From a virus, in IMG/VR virus record IMGVR_UViG_3300029957_000012, positions 1 through 45,011 of that record: a DNA stretch of 45,011 bases; one strand, written 5' to 3'. Position numbers and translations under genes: made by a program. This document shows positions 7,624 through 14,308 of the stretch, in pieces (position 1 is the stretch's first letter; each line of letters starts with the position of its first letter). Below the pieces are notes generated by a model, which was given only the letters and a program-made list of their open reading frames with translations, was not told the DNA's origin and made no database searches.

Positions 7624-8696
7624 AGATCCTGATGACAGGGATGACCTCGAGGGGTATCGGCAGCCAGAAGCTAAAGCACGACTACGTGGCGCTGAGCGAC
7701 ATCCTCGCCAGGTCCCTAGTCGAGCTCGGGCACACCGTGGACATCGGCAGGGTAGACCCGCGCGAGGACCTGGACGAGTACGACGCTGCCCTCGTGCTAG
7801 TCTACTGGGTGTCCTCGCTGAGCTCCCACTACGTGCACGAGGCGTCCCTCGCCCTCTCGAAGCTGGGCAAGCGAGCCGCCGTCTACGTGGACGACTGGCG
7901 AGCCCAGACCCTCGCTGACGACTACTACAACCACGTCGAGAAGCCCATAGGGTGGTCGCGTCACCGCGATCGCTTCCGCAAGAACCTGTGGGATCAGCTG
8001 ACTCCGGAGGAGGTCGAGCTCGGCAGGGAGGCGCTCCTCTCGATGACGCGCCCGGACCCCGCATTCAGGATGCTCGTGCCGCTCCACCCGTGGGGAGACG
8101 AGGCGCTCTTTCATCAGAGCACGATCCGTCAGCTCACGACGAGGATCACGCCCATCGACCCCACGCCGATGGTCCCGCTGCCCGCGATCTCCCGCAGGCG
8201 TCCCGAGGAGCGCGACCGCAGATGGGTGCTGGCGAGCATCCAAGAGCACGACAAGTGGCTGCGAGACCTAAAGCCAGAGTGGCCCGTCCTGCAGTTGGGC
8301 GGTGCCAAGAAGCTCGGCGGGGGAGTCAACCCAGGCAGAGCGGAGATGGGCAAGGTTGTCCCCGAGGCACAGGTCGTGCAGGCGTACGCCGACTCCTGGG
8401 GGATGCTCGTCCCGCCCTACGCGTCCTCCGGGAGCGGGTGGTGGCGTCCTCGCTACACGTTCGCGGCGCATGCAGAGGCCGTCGTGCTCGCAGCGCCAGC
8501 TGACGCGGCTCGCCTAGGCGACCCGTTCCTCTACTCGCTAGACGAGGTCGAGCGCATGGAGGCGTCTTCCCTAGACGCCGTAGCCGCGTGGCAGAAGGCA
8601 CAGCACGACGCCCTCGCGTGGAGCAAAGAGCGCTTGCTAGAGACGCTCCAAGAGGTAGTCTCGGAGAGGGCCGCCTCCGGCAGGACGACCTCCTAG
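7620..8696 (+). CDS. GT-B fold glycosyltransferase, candidate DNA (hydroxymethylcytosine) glycosyltransferase
   Basis: 358 residues, ATG 7620 coupled to the upstream stop. The N-terminus (MKILMTGMTSRGIGS) is a typical GT-B first strand and Gly-rich loop. The C-terminal half holds a sugar-nucleotide domain pattern: a Pro-Pro-Tyr-x3-Gly-Ser-Gly-Trp-Trp-Arg-Pro-Arg-Tyr stretch near residues 263-278, then an Ala-rich helix. There is no signal peptide or membrane segment, so it acts in the cytoplasm. Its place in the replication half, away from virion genes, together with the dCMP hydroxymethylase at 39714, suggests DNA as acceptor. This is inference; a small-molecule or protein acceptor is possible. 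The glycosyltransferase fold itself is fairly well supported. Confidence 0.65.
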   Translation: MKILMTGMTSRGIGSQKLKHDYVALSDILARSLVELGHTVDIGRVDPREDLDEYDAALVLVYWVSSLSSHYVHEASLALSKLGKRAAVYVDDWRAQTLADDYYNHVEKPIGWSRHRDRFRKNLWDQLTPEEVELGREALLSMTRPDPAFRMLVPLHPWGDEALFHQSTIRQLTTRITPIDPTPMVPLPAISRRRPEERDRRWVLASIQEHDKWLRDLKPEWPVLQLGGAKKLGGGVNPGRAEMGKVVPEAQVVQAYADSWGMLVPPYASSGSGWWRPRYTFAAHAEAVVLAAPADAARLGDPFLYSLDEVERMEASSLDAVAAWQKAQHDALAWSKERLLETLQEVVSERAASGRTTS

Positions 8697-8733
8697 CGTG
8701 CGTGCTCCCTCCCCTCTCCTGCCCCTCCGGCAT

Positions 8734-8872
8734 GGTTATGCAATTGGTTATGCACGCGGTTATGCGAAGTTATGGAGCATGCCTGCATTGCATAACCTAC
8801 CTACCCCTACTTGTAGGGTAGGTTATGCATTGCTGCTCTGGCAGGTGGGAGGTTATGCAGGACGGTTATGCA
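8734..8872 (+). repeat. GGTTATGCA iteron cluster (eight copies)
   Basis: Perfect copies at 8734, 8746, 8821, 8851 and 8864 on the + strand and one inverted at 8789-8797. Near-perfect copies are at 8758 (last base G) and 8768 (7 of 9). The first three are spaced exactly 12 bases apart. Clustered direct and inverted repeats of one 9-mer in a non-coding region are typical of replication origins, partition sites or terminase binding sites. Confidence 0.85.
8789..8829 (+). repeat. Large imperfect dyad between inverted iterons
   Basis: TGCATAACCTAC at 8789-8800 faces GTAGGGTAGGTTATGCA at 8813-8829. The arms pair around a short centre (CTACTTGTAG), with one extra CTAC/C in the left arm. The two outer 9 bases are iteron copies, so a dimeric binding protein could occupy both, or the strand could extrude as a cruciform. 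Confidence 0.7.
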
Positions 8873-8879
8873 CGTACCC

Positions 8880-8913
8880 CTCTAGCACGCCTCCTAGGGG
8901 CGTCCTCCTAGAG
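8880..8913 (+). repeat. Nested inverted repeat downstream of the iterons
   Basis: CTCTAG (8880-8885) and CTAGAG (8908-8913) enclose ACGCC (8887-8891) and GGCGT (8899-8903). The inner arms are the same five bases as the hairpin in the promoter at 14175-14204, which may be chance or a shared binding site. Confidence 0.5.
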
Positions 8914-9251
8914 ACAGCACACGCACACGAGCACACACCACGTACGTACACGAGTCCGCTCTCTCTCGCTGCCTCTCCCTCCGCTCCGCTCGCCCTCCGC
9001 GTGGTAGAGTACTGCATGCACGAGAGCGAGACAGACTGCGAGACGCGGGACGTACCTTCCGTTGGGGCGCCAACGTGGACGACTGCGGACTTTTTGGTCA
9101 TTTGCGCGCCGGCCGGGTTCTGCGCGTCGGCGCCTCCGATCGCCGGGCCGGCCCCGCTAGCTCACGCCGAGAGAGGCCACGGGCGCGCGAGGGCGCGCGC
9201 GAGCGCCGGCGGCGCGGGAACGACGCGACACGGCGCGACGGGAGGCTCACG

Positions 9252-9734
9252 ATGTCTGTAGGCGCGACCTGCACGGTCTGCAACCACGCCAACGCGACGG
9301 CCATCAACGCCGCGCTCGCCAGCGGGCAGATGTCCCAGCGTCGGATCGCCGACCAGTTCGGGTTGAAGCACGACGCTGTCAGGCGGCACGTCATCAACCG
9401 CCACCCCGGGGTGATCGTCGCGTCCGACACGCCGGCGCTGCCGCCTCTCGAGGAGGGGGCGTCGCCGCGCGAGAAGCTCGAGCGACTCATCGCTCAGCTC
9501 GAGGCGCAGATGACCGGGGGCAACGCCCGGGTGGACGTGTCGCGCGAGCTCAGGCTGGCGTACGGCGACCTCGAGAAGATGAGCGGAGGCGCGTCGCCGA
9601 TACCGACCAGCTACCGAGACCTCGAGGGCTGGGCCGAGTACGAGGCCGCGGTGTTCGCGGCGCTCGAGCCCTTCCCCGAGGCGCAGGCGGCGCTCGCCGC
9701 CGCGCTGAAGGCGCTGGACCCGGGAGAGGCGTGA
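9252..9734 (+). CDS. Terminase small subunit-like DNA-binding protein
   Basis: 160 residues, ATG 9252 with GGGAGG at 9240-9245. The N-terminus has CTVC followed by a His and then a helix-turn-helix (about residues 14-45: a Ser-Gln-Arg-Arg-Ile-Ala helix, then a recognition helix ending Arg-His-x3-Asn-Arg-His). The rest is helical with an acidic Ala/Leu-rich C-terminus, fit for oligomerisation. Small terminase subunits recognise the packaging site and hand DNA to the large subunit. Here the gene lies directly upstream of the endonuclease and large subunit and directly downstream of the repeat region. The assignment rests on fold and position; small subunits share little sequence. Confidence 0.65.
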   Translation: MSVGATCTVCNHANATAINAALASGQMSQRRIADQFGLKHDAVRRHVINRHPGVIVASDTPALPPLEEGASPREKLERLIAQLEAQMTGGNARVDVSRELRLAYGDLEKMSGGASPIPTSYRDLEGWAEYEAAVFAALEPFPEAQAALAAALKALDPGEA

Positions 9735-10054
9735 CGCCCCGCCAGCGCGGGCGATCGCGCGGCACGCCTGGGCTCAGGCAGGGCGGCCACGGGCTGACCG
9801 CTGCCGAGATCGAGGCGATGCTCGAGCGGCAGGGCAGGGTCTGCCTCATCTGCGGCCTCGACCGCAGCACGGGGTGGGTCATCGATCACGACCACGAGCT
9901 CGCTCGGCTCCACCCGCACGCTGTCAACGTCGGCTGTCGCGCCTGCGTGCGCGGCGTCCTCTGCCGGAACTGCAACACCAACCTCGGCTGGTTCGAGCAG
10001 CGGGCCGCGCGGATCCTGGCATACATCGAGCTCGGGAAGCGGCGACCCTCGTGA
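9731..10054 (+). CDS. Recombination endonuclease VII-like HNH nuclease
   Basis: 107 residues from GTG 9731 (GTGA overlap). It shows the full endonuclease VII signature: CLIC near residues 38-41, Asp-His-Asp-His near 53-56, CRAC, then VRGVLC-x2-CN and a Leu-Gly. The four Cys bind zinc and the DHDH block carries the catalytic His. In T4 the enzyme resolves branched DNA before packaging. An HNH nuclease beside the terminase is often needed for packaging in phages with this gene order. Its basic N-terminus would contact DNA. Translation is coupled to the small terminase gene on one side and to the ATPase gene on the other. Confidence 0.9.
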   Translation: MTPRQRGRSRGTPGLRQGGHGLTAAEIEAMLERQGRVCLICGLDRSTGWVIDHDHELARLHPHAVNVGCRACVRGVLCRNCNTNLGWFEQRAARILAYIELGKRRPS

Positions 10055-10845
10055 GCCAGGCGTCGCGACTCCTCAACCCGCGCCTGCGCGACATAGACTC
10101 GGTCGACCTGTTCGAGCGAGCCAACGGCTTCGCCCCGACCGAGTGGCAGGTGCCGTACCTCCGCGAGACGCGGAACACGATCCTCCTGAAGGGTCGGCAG
10201 ATCGGCGCGTCCACGTGCGCCGGCACCATCGCCTGCCGCGTGGCGATCCACAGGCCGGGCTCGCTGTCCGCCATCATCTCGCCGAGCCAGAACCAGTCGA
10301 AGGAAGTGAAGCTCAGGGCGAAGACCAACCTCGAGCGGCTCGGCTACCGCCTGGTCCTCGACTCCGCGTCCGTAGTCAGCCTCGAGAACGGGTCGCGCAT
10401 CATCAGCCTCCCGGGCAGCTCGAAGTCCGCGCGCGGGTGGTCGGCAGACATCCTGGTCATAGACGAGGCGGCGTTCATCGACCCCGACACCTTCACAGCC
10501 GTCCGCGCTACGGTCGCGGCCACGCACGGACGGGTCATCATCCAGTCGACTCCGGCCGGGCCGTACGGGATCTTCCACGACCTGTTCGAGTCGACCGAGG
10601 ACGGCTGGGCGAGGTACGGTCCGATCTCGAGCGAGGACGTCCCGTCCGTAGACCAGGAGTTCCTCGCCCACGAGAAGGCGAACATGACCACGGACGAGTA
10701 CAAGCAGGAGTACCTCGGGAAGTTCGCGCGCCCCGGCGCCGGCCTCGTGGACCCCGCCCGCCTCGCTCAGCTCACGGACGAGCGGTCGGCCGATGCTGAC
10801 TCCGTCTGGTCGAAGGTGCGGAAGAACCTGGAGGAGCAGAGATGA
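10051..10845 (+). CDS. terL: Terminase large subunit, ATPase half
   Basis: 264 residues from GTG 10051, overlapping the endonuclease stop. It holds a Q-motif-like Trp-Gln-Val-Pro-Tyr segment near residue 31, Walker A variant KGRQIGAST (about 48-56), Walker B with Asp-Glu (ILVIDEAAF, about 138-146), and the coupling motif QSTPAG near 169-174. It stops where a usual large terminase would go on into its RNase H-like nuclease. That part follows as a separate overlapping gene (ATGA at 10842). It powers DNA translocation into the prohead. A full-length fused enzyme is usually 450-550 residues; the two genes together give 458. I see no sign of a frameshift joining them. Confidence 0.9.
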   Translation: MSQASRLLNPRLRDIDSVDLFERANGFAPTEWQVPYLRETRNTILLKGRQIGASTCAGTIACRVAIHRPGSLSAIISPSQNQSKEVKLRAKTNLERLGYRLVLDSASVVSLENGSRIISLPGSSKSARGWSADILVIDEAAFIDPDTFTAVRATVAATHGRVIIQSTPAGPYGIFHDLFESTEDGWARYGPISSEDVPSVDQEFLAHEKANMTTDEYKQEYLGKFARPGAGLVDPARLAQLTDERSADADSVWSKVRKNLEEQR

Positions 10846-11426
10846 GGATACGCTTCGGAGCCGCGATGCCCTCGAAGGGCGGCAGGACCGCCGTCGTCGG
10901 CGTCGAGGTCAGAGACGCCCGCGACCCGAGCGGCAGGCTCGTCCACCAGTTCACGGTGGGAGCCATCGAGCGAGTCACGCCGTTCACGGTAGAGGCGGCG
11001 CGCGATCGCGTCGTCTCGATGATGACGTCGGTCGCTGACACGAGGCCGTGCGCGATCGTGGACGTGGGCACGCCGCAGGGCATGGCTCTCCGCCAGGCGC
11101 TCGTCGGCGCGTACTCGCGCGACCTCCACAAGCCGCACGCCTACCTCGGCGGGACGGCGCGGAACTTCCTCTTCAGCGCGTTCCTCCAGGCGTACGCCGA
11201 CGGCCGGGTCAGGTTCGAGCCGGGGCTCCAGTACCGCGCCGACCTCGACCGCGCCCTCGTCTTCTACCTCGGCGGCGGAGTTCGCAAGGACGGGTTCGAC
11301 CTCGAGTCCGAGGACGAGGCGCTCGTGGTCGCCCTCGGCCTGGCGATGTTCTGGCCTCGTCACGGCGCTCAGGCGCGACAGTTCGTCCCCGCGAAGACAT
11401 TGGACACCGTCGCAGCGAAGGCGTAG
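10842..11426 (+). CDS. Terminase large subunit, RNase H-like nuclease half
   Basis: 194 residues, ATG 10842 overlapping the ATPase stop. The pattern matches terminase nuclease domains: a first strand followed by a second strand (TAVVGVEV), an Asp in the strand before a Gly turn (AIVDVGTPQG, about 67-76), and an acidic cluster at the end (ESEDEALVVALGLAMFW, about 150-166). The first catalytic Asp expected in motif I appears to be Ala (FGAAMP), so the active site may be altered or use a nearby residue. Together with 10051-10845 it makes a two-gene terminase. Downstream lies the promoter at 11400, which starts inside this gene's last codons. Confidence 0.75.
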   Translation: MRIRFGAAMPSKGGRTAVVGVEVRDARDPSGRLVHQFTVGAIERVTPFTVEAARDRVVSMMTSVADTRPCAIVDVGTPQGMALRQALVGAYSRDLHKPHAYLGGTARNFLFSAFLQAYADGRVRFEPGLQYRADLDRALVFYLGGGVRKDGFDLESEDEALVVALGLAMFWPRHGAQARQFVPAKTLDTVAAKA

Positions 11427-11429
11427 ATT
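11400..11429 (+). promoter_or_regulatory. Promoter of the TTGGACA family, P2
   Basis: TTGGACA at 11400-11406, 17 bases, TAGATT at 11424-11429. The -35 box lies inside the last codons of the terminase nuclease gene. It is followed by a leader with the conserved GAAAGGGAAACTCCG ribosome site before ATG 11472. Confidence 0.8.
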
Positions 11430-11471
11430 GTCTGCGGTCGAACTCGACCGGGACTCGAAAGGGAAACTCCG

Positions 11472-11771
11472 ATGCTGAAGGCCGTCTGGATCGCGTTCGC
11501 GGCAGGTAACCTGGCCGACGCGCTGACGTTCGCGCGGATGTCCGCCGCCACCGTCGCCGACCAGGAGATGAACGCCCTCGCTCGCGCGCTGGGCTCTGGC
11601 TTCCTGCCAGGGCTCGTCTGCAAGGGAGGTCTCGTTCTCCTCATGCTCGCGCTGTCGGCGTACCTCGCTCGCCTCGACGCTCCGCGATGGGTCTTCCCCG
11701 CCGTCCTCCTCGTATTCGCTGCGGGCGGCTTCTACGGGGCGTATACCAACGTCGCGTACGGCTGGTCATGA
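11472..11771 (+). CDS. Multi-pass membrane protein, unknown
   Basis: 99 residues, ATG 11472 behind the conserved ribosome site and promoter P2. There are two clear hydrophobic segments (about 47-68 and 74-93) and a weaker one at the N-terminus (3-15). The protein has few charges and a Tyr-rich C-terminus. It may be an early host-membrane protein, or a superinfection-exclusion or holin-like factor; the distance from the lysis genes (34924-36697) and the early-type promoter make a holin less likely. The next gene begins within its stop (ATGA at 11768). Confidence 0.75.
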   Translation: MLKAVWIAFAAGNLADALTFARMSAATVADQEMNALARALGSGFLPGLVCKGGLVLLMLALSAYLARLDAPRWVFPAVLLVFAAGGFYGAYTNVAYGWS

Positions 11772-12001
11772 GCATCAGGATGGCTCACGGCACCGCGGAC
11801 GAGATGGCGGACAACATCGTGAAGGCTCTCAACGGGAAGTCAGACCTGGTGCTCAACGAGCCGCTCACGGCGATCGGGTCGGCGTGTATCATCCTCGTCG
11901 GCCCTCACGCGGACGACGGGTTCTGCTGGTGCCAGCCGAAGATGCTATTCTGCCGCGACTGTGGCCACAAGCATCCAGTCCATCGAGATGTCTCTCACTA
12001 A
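11768..12001 (+). CDS. Small Cys/His-rich protein
   Basis: 77 residues from ATG 11768 (overlap with previous TGA). The N-terminal 45 residues are helical and uncharacterised. The C-terminus has Cys-x-Cys, then Cys-x2-Cys-Gly-His-Lys-His, a likely zinc-binding ribbon. It resembles the other zinc-ribbon miniproteins of this genome in style, not in sequence. Function unknown. The stop TAA at 11999-12001 overlaps the ribosome site of the next gene. Confidence 0.7.
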   Translation: MSIRMAHGTADEMADNIVKALNGKSDLVLNEPLTAIGSACIILVGPHADDGFCWCQPKMLFCRDCGHKHPVHRDVSH

Positions 12002-12017
12002 GAAAGGGAGCCGACAC

Positions 12018-12326
12018 GTGCAGACGCCTAACAAGTACGCCCCCAAGAACGAAGATCCCTCGAACGAGGAACTGAACCACGTCGCGCCTGTGCGCGAGCC
12101 GGGGCGCGGCTGGTCCGGCCCCGCGCTCGACGCGCGCTCCCCGCTCGTCCGGTTCGTGTCGAAGCGCCCGCGCCTCGACCGCCGCGCGTTCGTGGCGATC
12201 ATGCGCGGCGCTGCTACTCCGAGGCGGAGTCGACTCGAGCGCAGGTTCGCGCGTCGCGTGTTCCCGGACGGCACCCCGCTCTTGAACGCGCGCTTCTTCG
12301 CAGAGGCGCGGAAGCTGGTCTCGTGA
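12018..12326 (+). CDS. Basic protein, unknown function
   Basis: 102 residues from GTG 12018, chosen because AAAGGGAG (12003-12010) lies 7 bases upstream; an in-frame ATG at 11961 lies inside the previous gene without a ribosome site. The protein is strongly basic with an Arg-rich middle and C-terminus (about 50-90) and a polar, Pro-rich N-terminus. It could bind nucleic acid. The next gene starts in its stop (GTGA at 12323). Confidence 0.65.
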   Translation: MQTPNKYAPKNEDPSNEELNHVAPVREPGRGWSGPALDARSPLVRFVSKRPRLDRRAFVAIMRGAATPRRSRLERRFARRVFPDGTPLLNARFFAEARKLVS

Positions 12327-12529
12327 CGATCCACGCCGCCCACTGCTTCGTGCTCGGCCGGCTCACCTGCGGGTGGCCGGCCGAGCACGAAGACCCGACT
12401 ACTCCTCCCGAGCACGAGCACGTGTTCGCCACGCGCCTCGTATGCGACGTCTGTGGGAAGCCTCTCTCGGAACTCGTATTCCCGGGCGTCGTCCGGGTCT
12501 CGAGAGAAGTCTTGGAAAGTCAACGCTAA
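12323..12529 (+). CDS. Small zinc-binding protein with one CxxC
   Basis: 68 residues from GTG 12323. It has two isolated Cys and several His in the first half (HEHVF), then CDVC-Gly-Lys-Pro near residues 41-47, a typical zinc-ribbon turn. Basic and acidic residues alternate toward the end. Family unknown. It ends just before promoter P3. Confidence 0.65.
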   Translation: MTIHAAHCFVLGRLTCGWPAEHEDPTTPPEHEHVFATRLVCDVCGKPLSELVFPGVVRVSREVLESQR

Positions 12530-12533
12530 AACA

Positions 12534-12563
12534 TTGGACATCGGCATCGCGGTGTGTTAGGTT
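12534..12563 (+). promoter_or_regulatory. Promoter of the TTGGACA family, P3
   Basis: TTGGACA at 12534-12540, 17 bases, TAGGTT at 12558-12563, followed by TACAC. The 11 bases from the -10 box on match the promoter at 42926. The gene at 12605 follows with the conserved GACGAAAGGGAAATTCCG ribosome site. Confidence 0.85.
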
Positions 12564-12604
12564 TACACAGTCAACAACGACACCGCGACGAAAGGGAAAT
12601 TCCG

Positions 12605-13294
12605 ATGACGACCAAGCTGGACACGACCTCGATCATCACCATCGAGCGTGATCCCGAGCAGGAAGCTCGCTGGACCGAACGCCGCGCGCTGGCCACTCAG
12701 GTCTCCGACCTCGAAGCCCAGCTCAAGGAGGCCTCCAAAGGCCTGAAGTGGTCGAAGGAGCACGTCGCCAGCGAGAAGGTCATCGCGAAGCGATCCGCTC
12801 GCGTCGCGTCGCTCGAGTTCGTCCTCGCGGACGCTCGCGGCAAGGTCGCCGCCCTCGACGCCATCGAGGAGATGGTCAAGGAAGCACGTGACAACCGCCG
12901 TCGCGACTTCCTCGCGCACATCGAGGACGCCGTTCGCGCGACGTTCGAGACCCCGCTCCTCGGCATCAGGATGAGCTCGCGCAGCCTGGAGATCCAGGTC
13001 CTCACGGGCGAGACGAAGACGATCGAGCGAGACGGGAAGACGATCACGTACAGCGTCGAGAAGTTTGCCTTCGATGCAGACATCTACTTCCCCGAACTCA
13101 AGTCGGTCGACTGGAAGCCGGACGCTTACACGGCGCGCTGGTCCGGCGCGACGGTCTCCTGGGGCTCGTTCGGCTCGATGGACCTCGTGACTGCTCGCGA
13201 GATCCAGAAGCTCCACGACCTCGCAATCGAGATTGCCGAGGCGGTCGAGGACTTCTTCGCCGAGAACATCAAGGAAGCGCAGATCCTCTTCTGA
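12605..13294 (+). CDS. Coiled-coil protein of unknown function
   Basis: 229 residues, ATG 12605 with the conserved ribosome site; the frame is open upstream to 12554 but that part is the promoter leader. Residues 15-105 are highly charged and heptad-like, so a coiled coil is likely. Residues 110-205 look like a mixed beta domain with several Trp; the end is helical and acidic. There is no catalytic motif I can see. With its own strong promoter and optimal ribosome site it is probably one of the most expressed early proteins. A role against host functions or as a DNA-associated protein is speculation. Confidence 0.75.
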   Translation: MTTKLDTTSIITIERDPEQEARWTERRALATQVSDLEAQLKEASKGLKWSKEHVASEKVIAKRSARVASLEFVLADARGKVAALDAIEEMVKEARDNRRRDFLAHIEDAVRATFETPLLGIRMSSRSLEIQVLTGETKTIERDGKTITYSVEKFAFDADIYFPELKSVDWKPDAYTARWSGATVSWGSFGSMDLVTAREIQKLHDLAIEIAEAVEDFFAENIKEAQILF

Positions 13295-13302
13295 TCCTCA
13301 CG

Positions 13303-13323
13303 GCGTCCGGCTACACCGGGCGC
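13303..13323 (+). terminator. Stem-loop between two early genes
   Basis: GCGTCCGG (13303-13310) pairs with CCGGGCGC (13316-13323) with one G-T pair and a five-base loop. There is no T run after it. It lies 9 bases after the stop of the coiled-coil gene and could lower expression of the genes from 13366 on. Confidence 0.5.
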
Positions 13324-13365
13324 AGCGAGCACCAGAAGGCGCTCACAGACGAAAGGGAAGATCCG

Positions 13366-13545
13366 ATGGGCCACCCGCTAGCGATCGCTCCGAACCAGGT
13401 GCTCGAGCGCTGGCAGCGCGATCCGCGCCTGAGCGAGGTCGCGAAGCGCGCCGCGAAGAAGGAGCTCGACCGACGATCGCGCCTCGATGACGCCTGCTCG
13501 CGCGGCGCTGGATGCGCCGTCTTCGACTGCGAGAGGACGCACTGA
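13366..13545 (+). CDS. 59-residue basic Cys-containing protein
   Basis: ATG 13366 follows GACGAAAGGGAAGATCCG, one of the conserved ribosome sites. The N-terminal part is an Arg/Lys-rich helix (about 12-38); the C-terminus has three Cys and a final His (spacing C-x5-C-x5-C-x4-H), possibly a small metal site. No family recognised. The strong ribosome site and clean stop just before the next ATG (13547) support it. Confidence 0.7.
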   Translation: MGHPLAIAPNQVLERWQRDPRLSEVAKRAAKKELDRRSRLDDACSRGAGCAVFDCERTH

Positions 13546-13546
13546 C

Positions 13547-13768
13547 ATGCCGTTCGAGATGACCAAGATCGACTGGGTGGCTGCTCGGCGCAGGCGCGAG
13601 GTCGAGCACTTCTACTGCGGGCGTCGCTGGCGCGAACTGTCGAGCTTGCAGATGCTCAGGGTGGCGGCGCAGGCAGATCTCCGCTTCCAGCTCTCGGCTG
13701 TCGCCGTGATGCGGCGGTTCCTCGCCGCGCAGTCCGTCGTCGGAACTATCATCGACAAGGAGGCTTGA
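13547..13768 (+). CDS. Small basic helical protein
   Basis: 73 residues from ATG 13547, one base after the previous stop. It is mostly helical, with an Arg-rich stretch near residues 14-18 and an amphipathic C-terminal half. No motif recognised. It is probably co-translated with 13366-13545. Confidence 0.65.
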   Translation: MPFEMTKIDWVAARRRREVEHFYCGRRWRELSSLQMLRVAAQADLRFQLSAVAVMRRFLAAQSVVGTIIDKEA

Positions 13769-13770
13769 CA

Positions 13771-14172
13771 ATGGCCCGCGGAACCTGTCTCGACTGCGTT
13801 CGCAAGCACATCGCTCAGGCGGCGATCCTGATGGATGAGGCCGCGCTCGGATACCCTCATCACAGGTGGTTCGCGGCGGGCCACCTCGCCGAGGCGGAGA
13901 GCGAGAGTCGCGGGGAGTACCCCGGCCTCGCGCAGTTCATCCGCGTCGCGCGCATCGGCATCATGACGTCGGCACGGGAGCCGAACTTCGATGACCTCAT
14001 CCTCCACGTCTGCCGGGTAGACGACCCGAACGGGCGAGACCTTCGCCAGGACCCGCAGAACTCGAAGACGTTCGCCGCCGTCCACTCGCATCGAGAGATG
14101 TCGGATCAGGACGAGGCGGCGGAGCAGGCGGAGATCGAGGCGTACGCTGTTGCCGGAGGGTTCAGCCACTAG
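13771..14172 (+). CDS. Phage protein with N-terminal CxxC-x3-H motif
   Basis: 133 residues. I chose ATG 13771 over TTG 13765 because AAGGAGG (13757-13763) is correctly spaced only for the ATG. The first 45 residues (CLDC-x3-KH-x-AQA, then Gly-Tyr-Pro-His-His and GHLAEAESE) form a compact Cys/His-rich helical motif that recurs in many phage proteins of unknown role; it may bind a metal. The middle is helical, and the C-terminus is acidic. A promoter with an internal hairpin follows the stop at once. Confidence 0.75.
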   Translation: MARGTCLDCVRKHIAQAAILMDEAALGYPHHRWFAAGHLAEAESESRGEYPGLAQFIRVARIGIMTSAREPNFDDLILHVCRVDDPNGRDLRQDPQNSKTFAAVHSHREMSDQDEAAEQAEIEAYAVAGGFSH

Positions 14173-14174
14173 GC

Positions 14175-14204
14175 TGATCCAAGACGCCTCCGGCGTGGTA
14201 CTAT
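14175..14204 (+). promoter_or_regulatory. Promoter with hairpin in spacer (copy B)
   Basis: TGATCC (14175-14180) and TACTAT (14199-14204) are 18 bases apart, as in copy A at 343. The spacer holds ACGCC-TCC-GGCGT (14184-14196). Compared with copy A the fifth stem pair is C-G instead of T-A, a compensatory change. It drives the glycosyltransferase-methyltransferase operon through a leader of about 100 bases. Confidence 0.55.
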
Positions 14205-14219
14205 CCATCCATCGGCCGG

Positions 14220-14239
14220 CGCCCGCAGGACCGCGGGCG
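14220..14239 (+). promoter_or_regulatory. Leader hairpin upstream of the GT32 gene
   Basis: CGCCCGC (14220-14226) pairs with GCGGGCG (14233-14239) around a six-base loop. It lies within the 104-base leader (14205-14308) and may act on translation or mRNA stability. I see no known riboswitch in the leader. Confidence 0.45.
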
Positions 14240-14308
14240 GTGATGCAAGATCGGCTGGCGAGACGCCCGTAACTCGTCTAAACGCACTCGCTGAAAGGAT
14301 CGCTCTCA

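Larger units (their letters stand above)
8697..9251 (+). other. Long non-coding region between glycosyltransferase and terminase
   Basis: No convincing gene in 555 bases. It holds a cluster of GGTTATGCA repeats with a dyad (8734-8872), an inverted repeat at 8880-8913, an alternating purine-pyrimidine CA-rich stretch (about 8916-8955), and a very GC-rich end (9105-9235). A -10-like TAGAGT (9005-9010) precedes an ATG (9016), giving an 81-residue Ala/Arg-rich frame to 9261 that overlaps the terminase gene; I doubt it is translated. The location just before the small terminase subunit suits a packaging site; the repeats also suit an origin. Confidence 0.7.

Noticed and set aside
8734-8872. CRISPR array
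   Set aside because: The repeats are only 9 bases, spacing is irregular after the third copy, one copy is inverted, and no spacer-length units exist.
8698-9261. 187-codon + strand frame across the non-coding region
   Set aside because: It translates the iterons and low-complexity DNA, has no family pattern, and overlaps the terminase start. A shorter version from ATG 9016 with a -10-like TAGAGT is also doubtful.
14205-14308. tRNA or riboswitch in the leader before the GT32 gene
   Set aside because: There is one strong hairpin but no cloverleaf, no CCA-type acceptor stem and no known riboswitch core.
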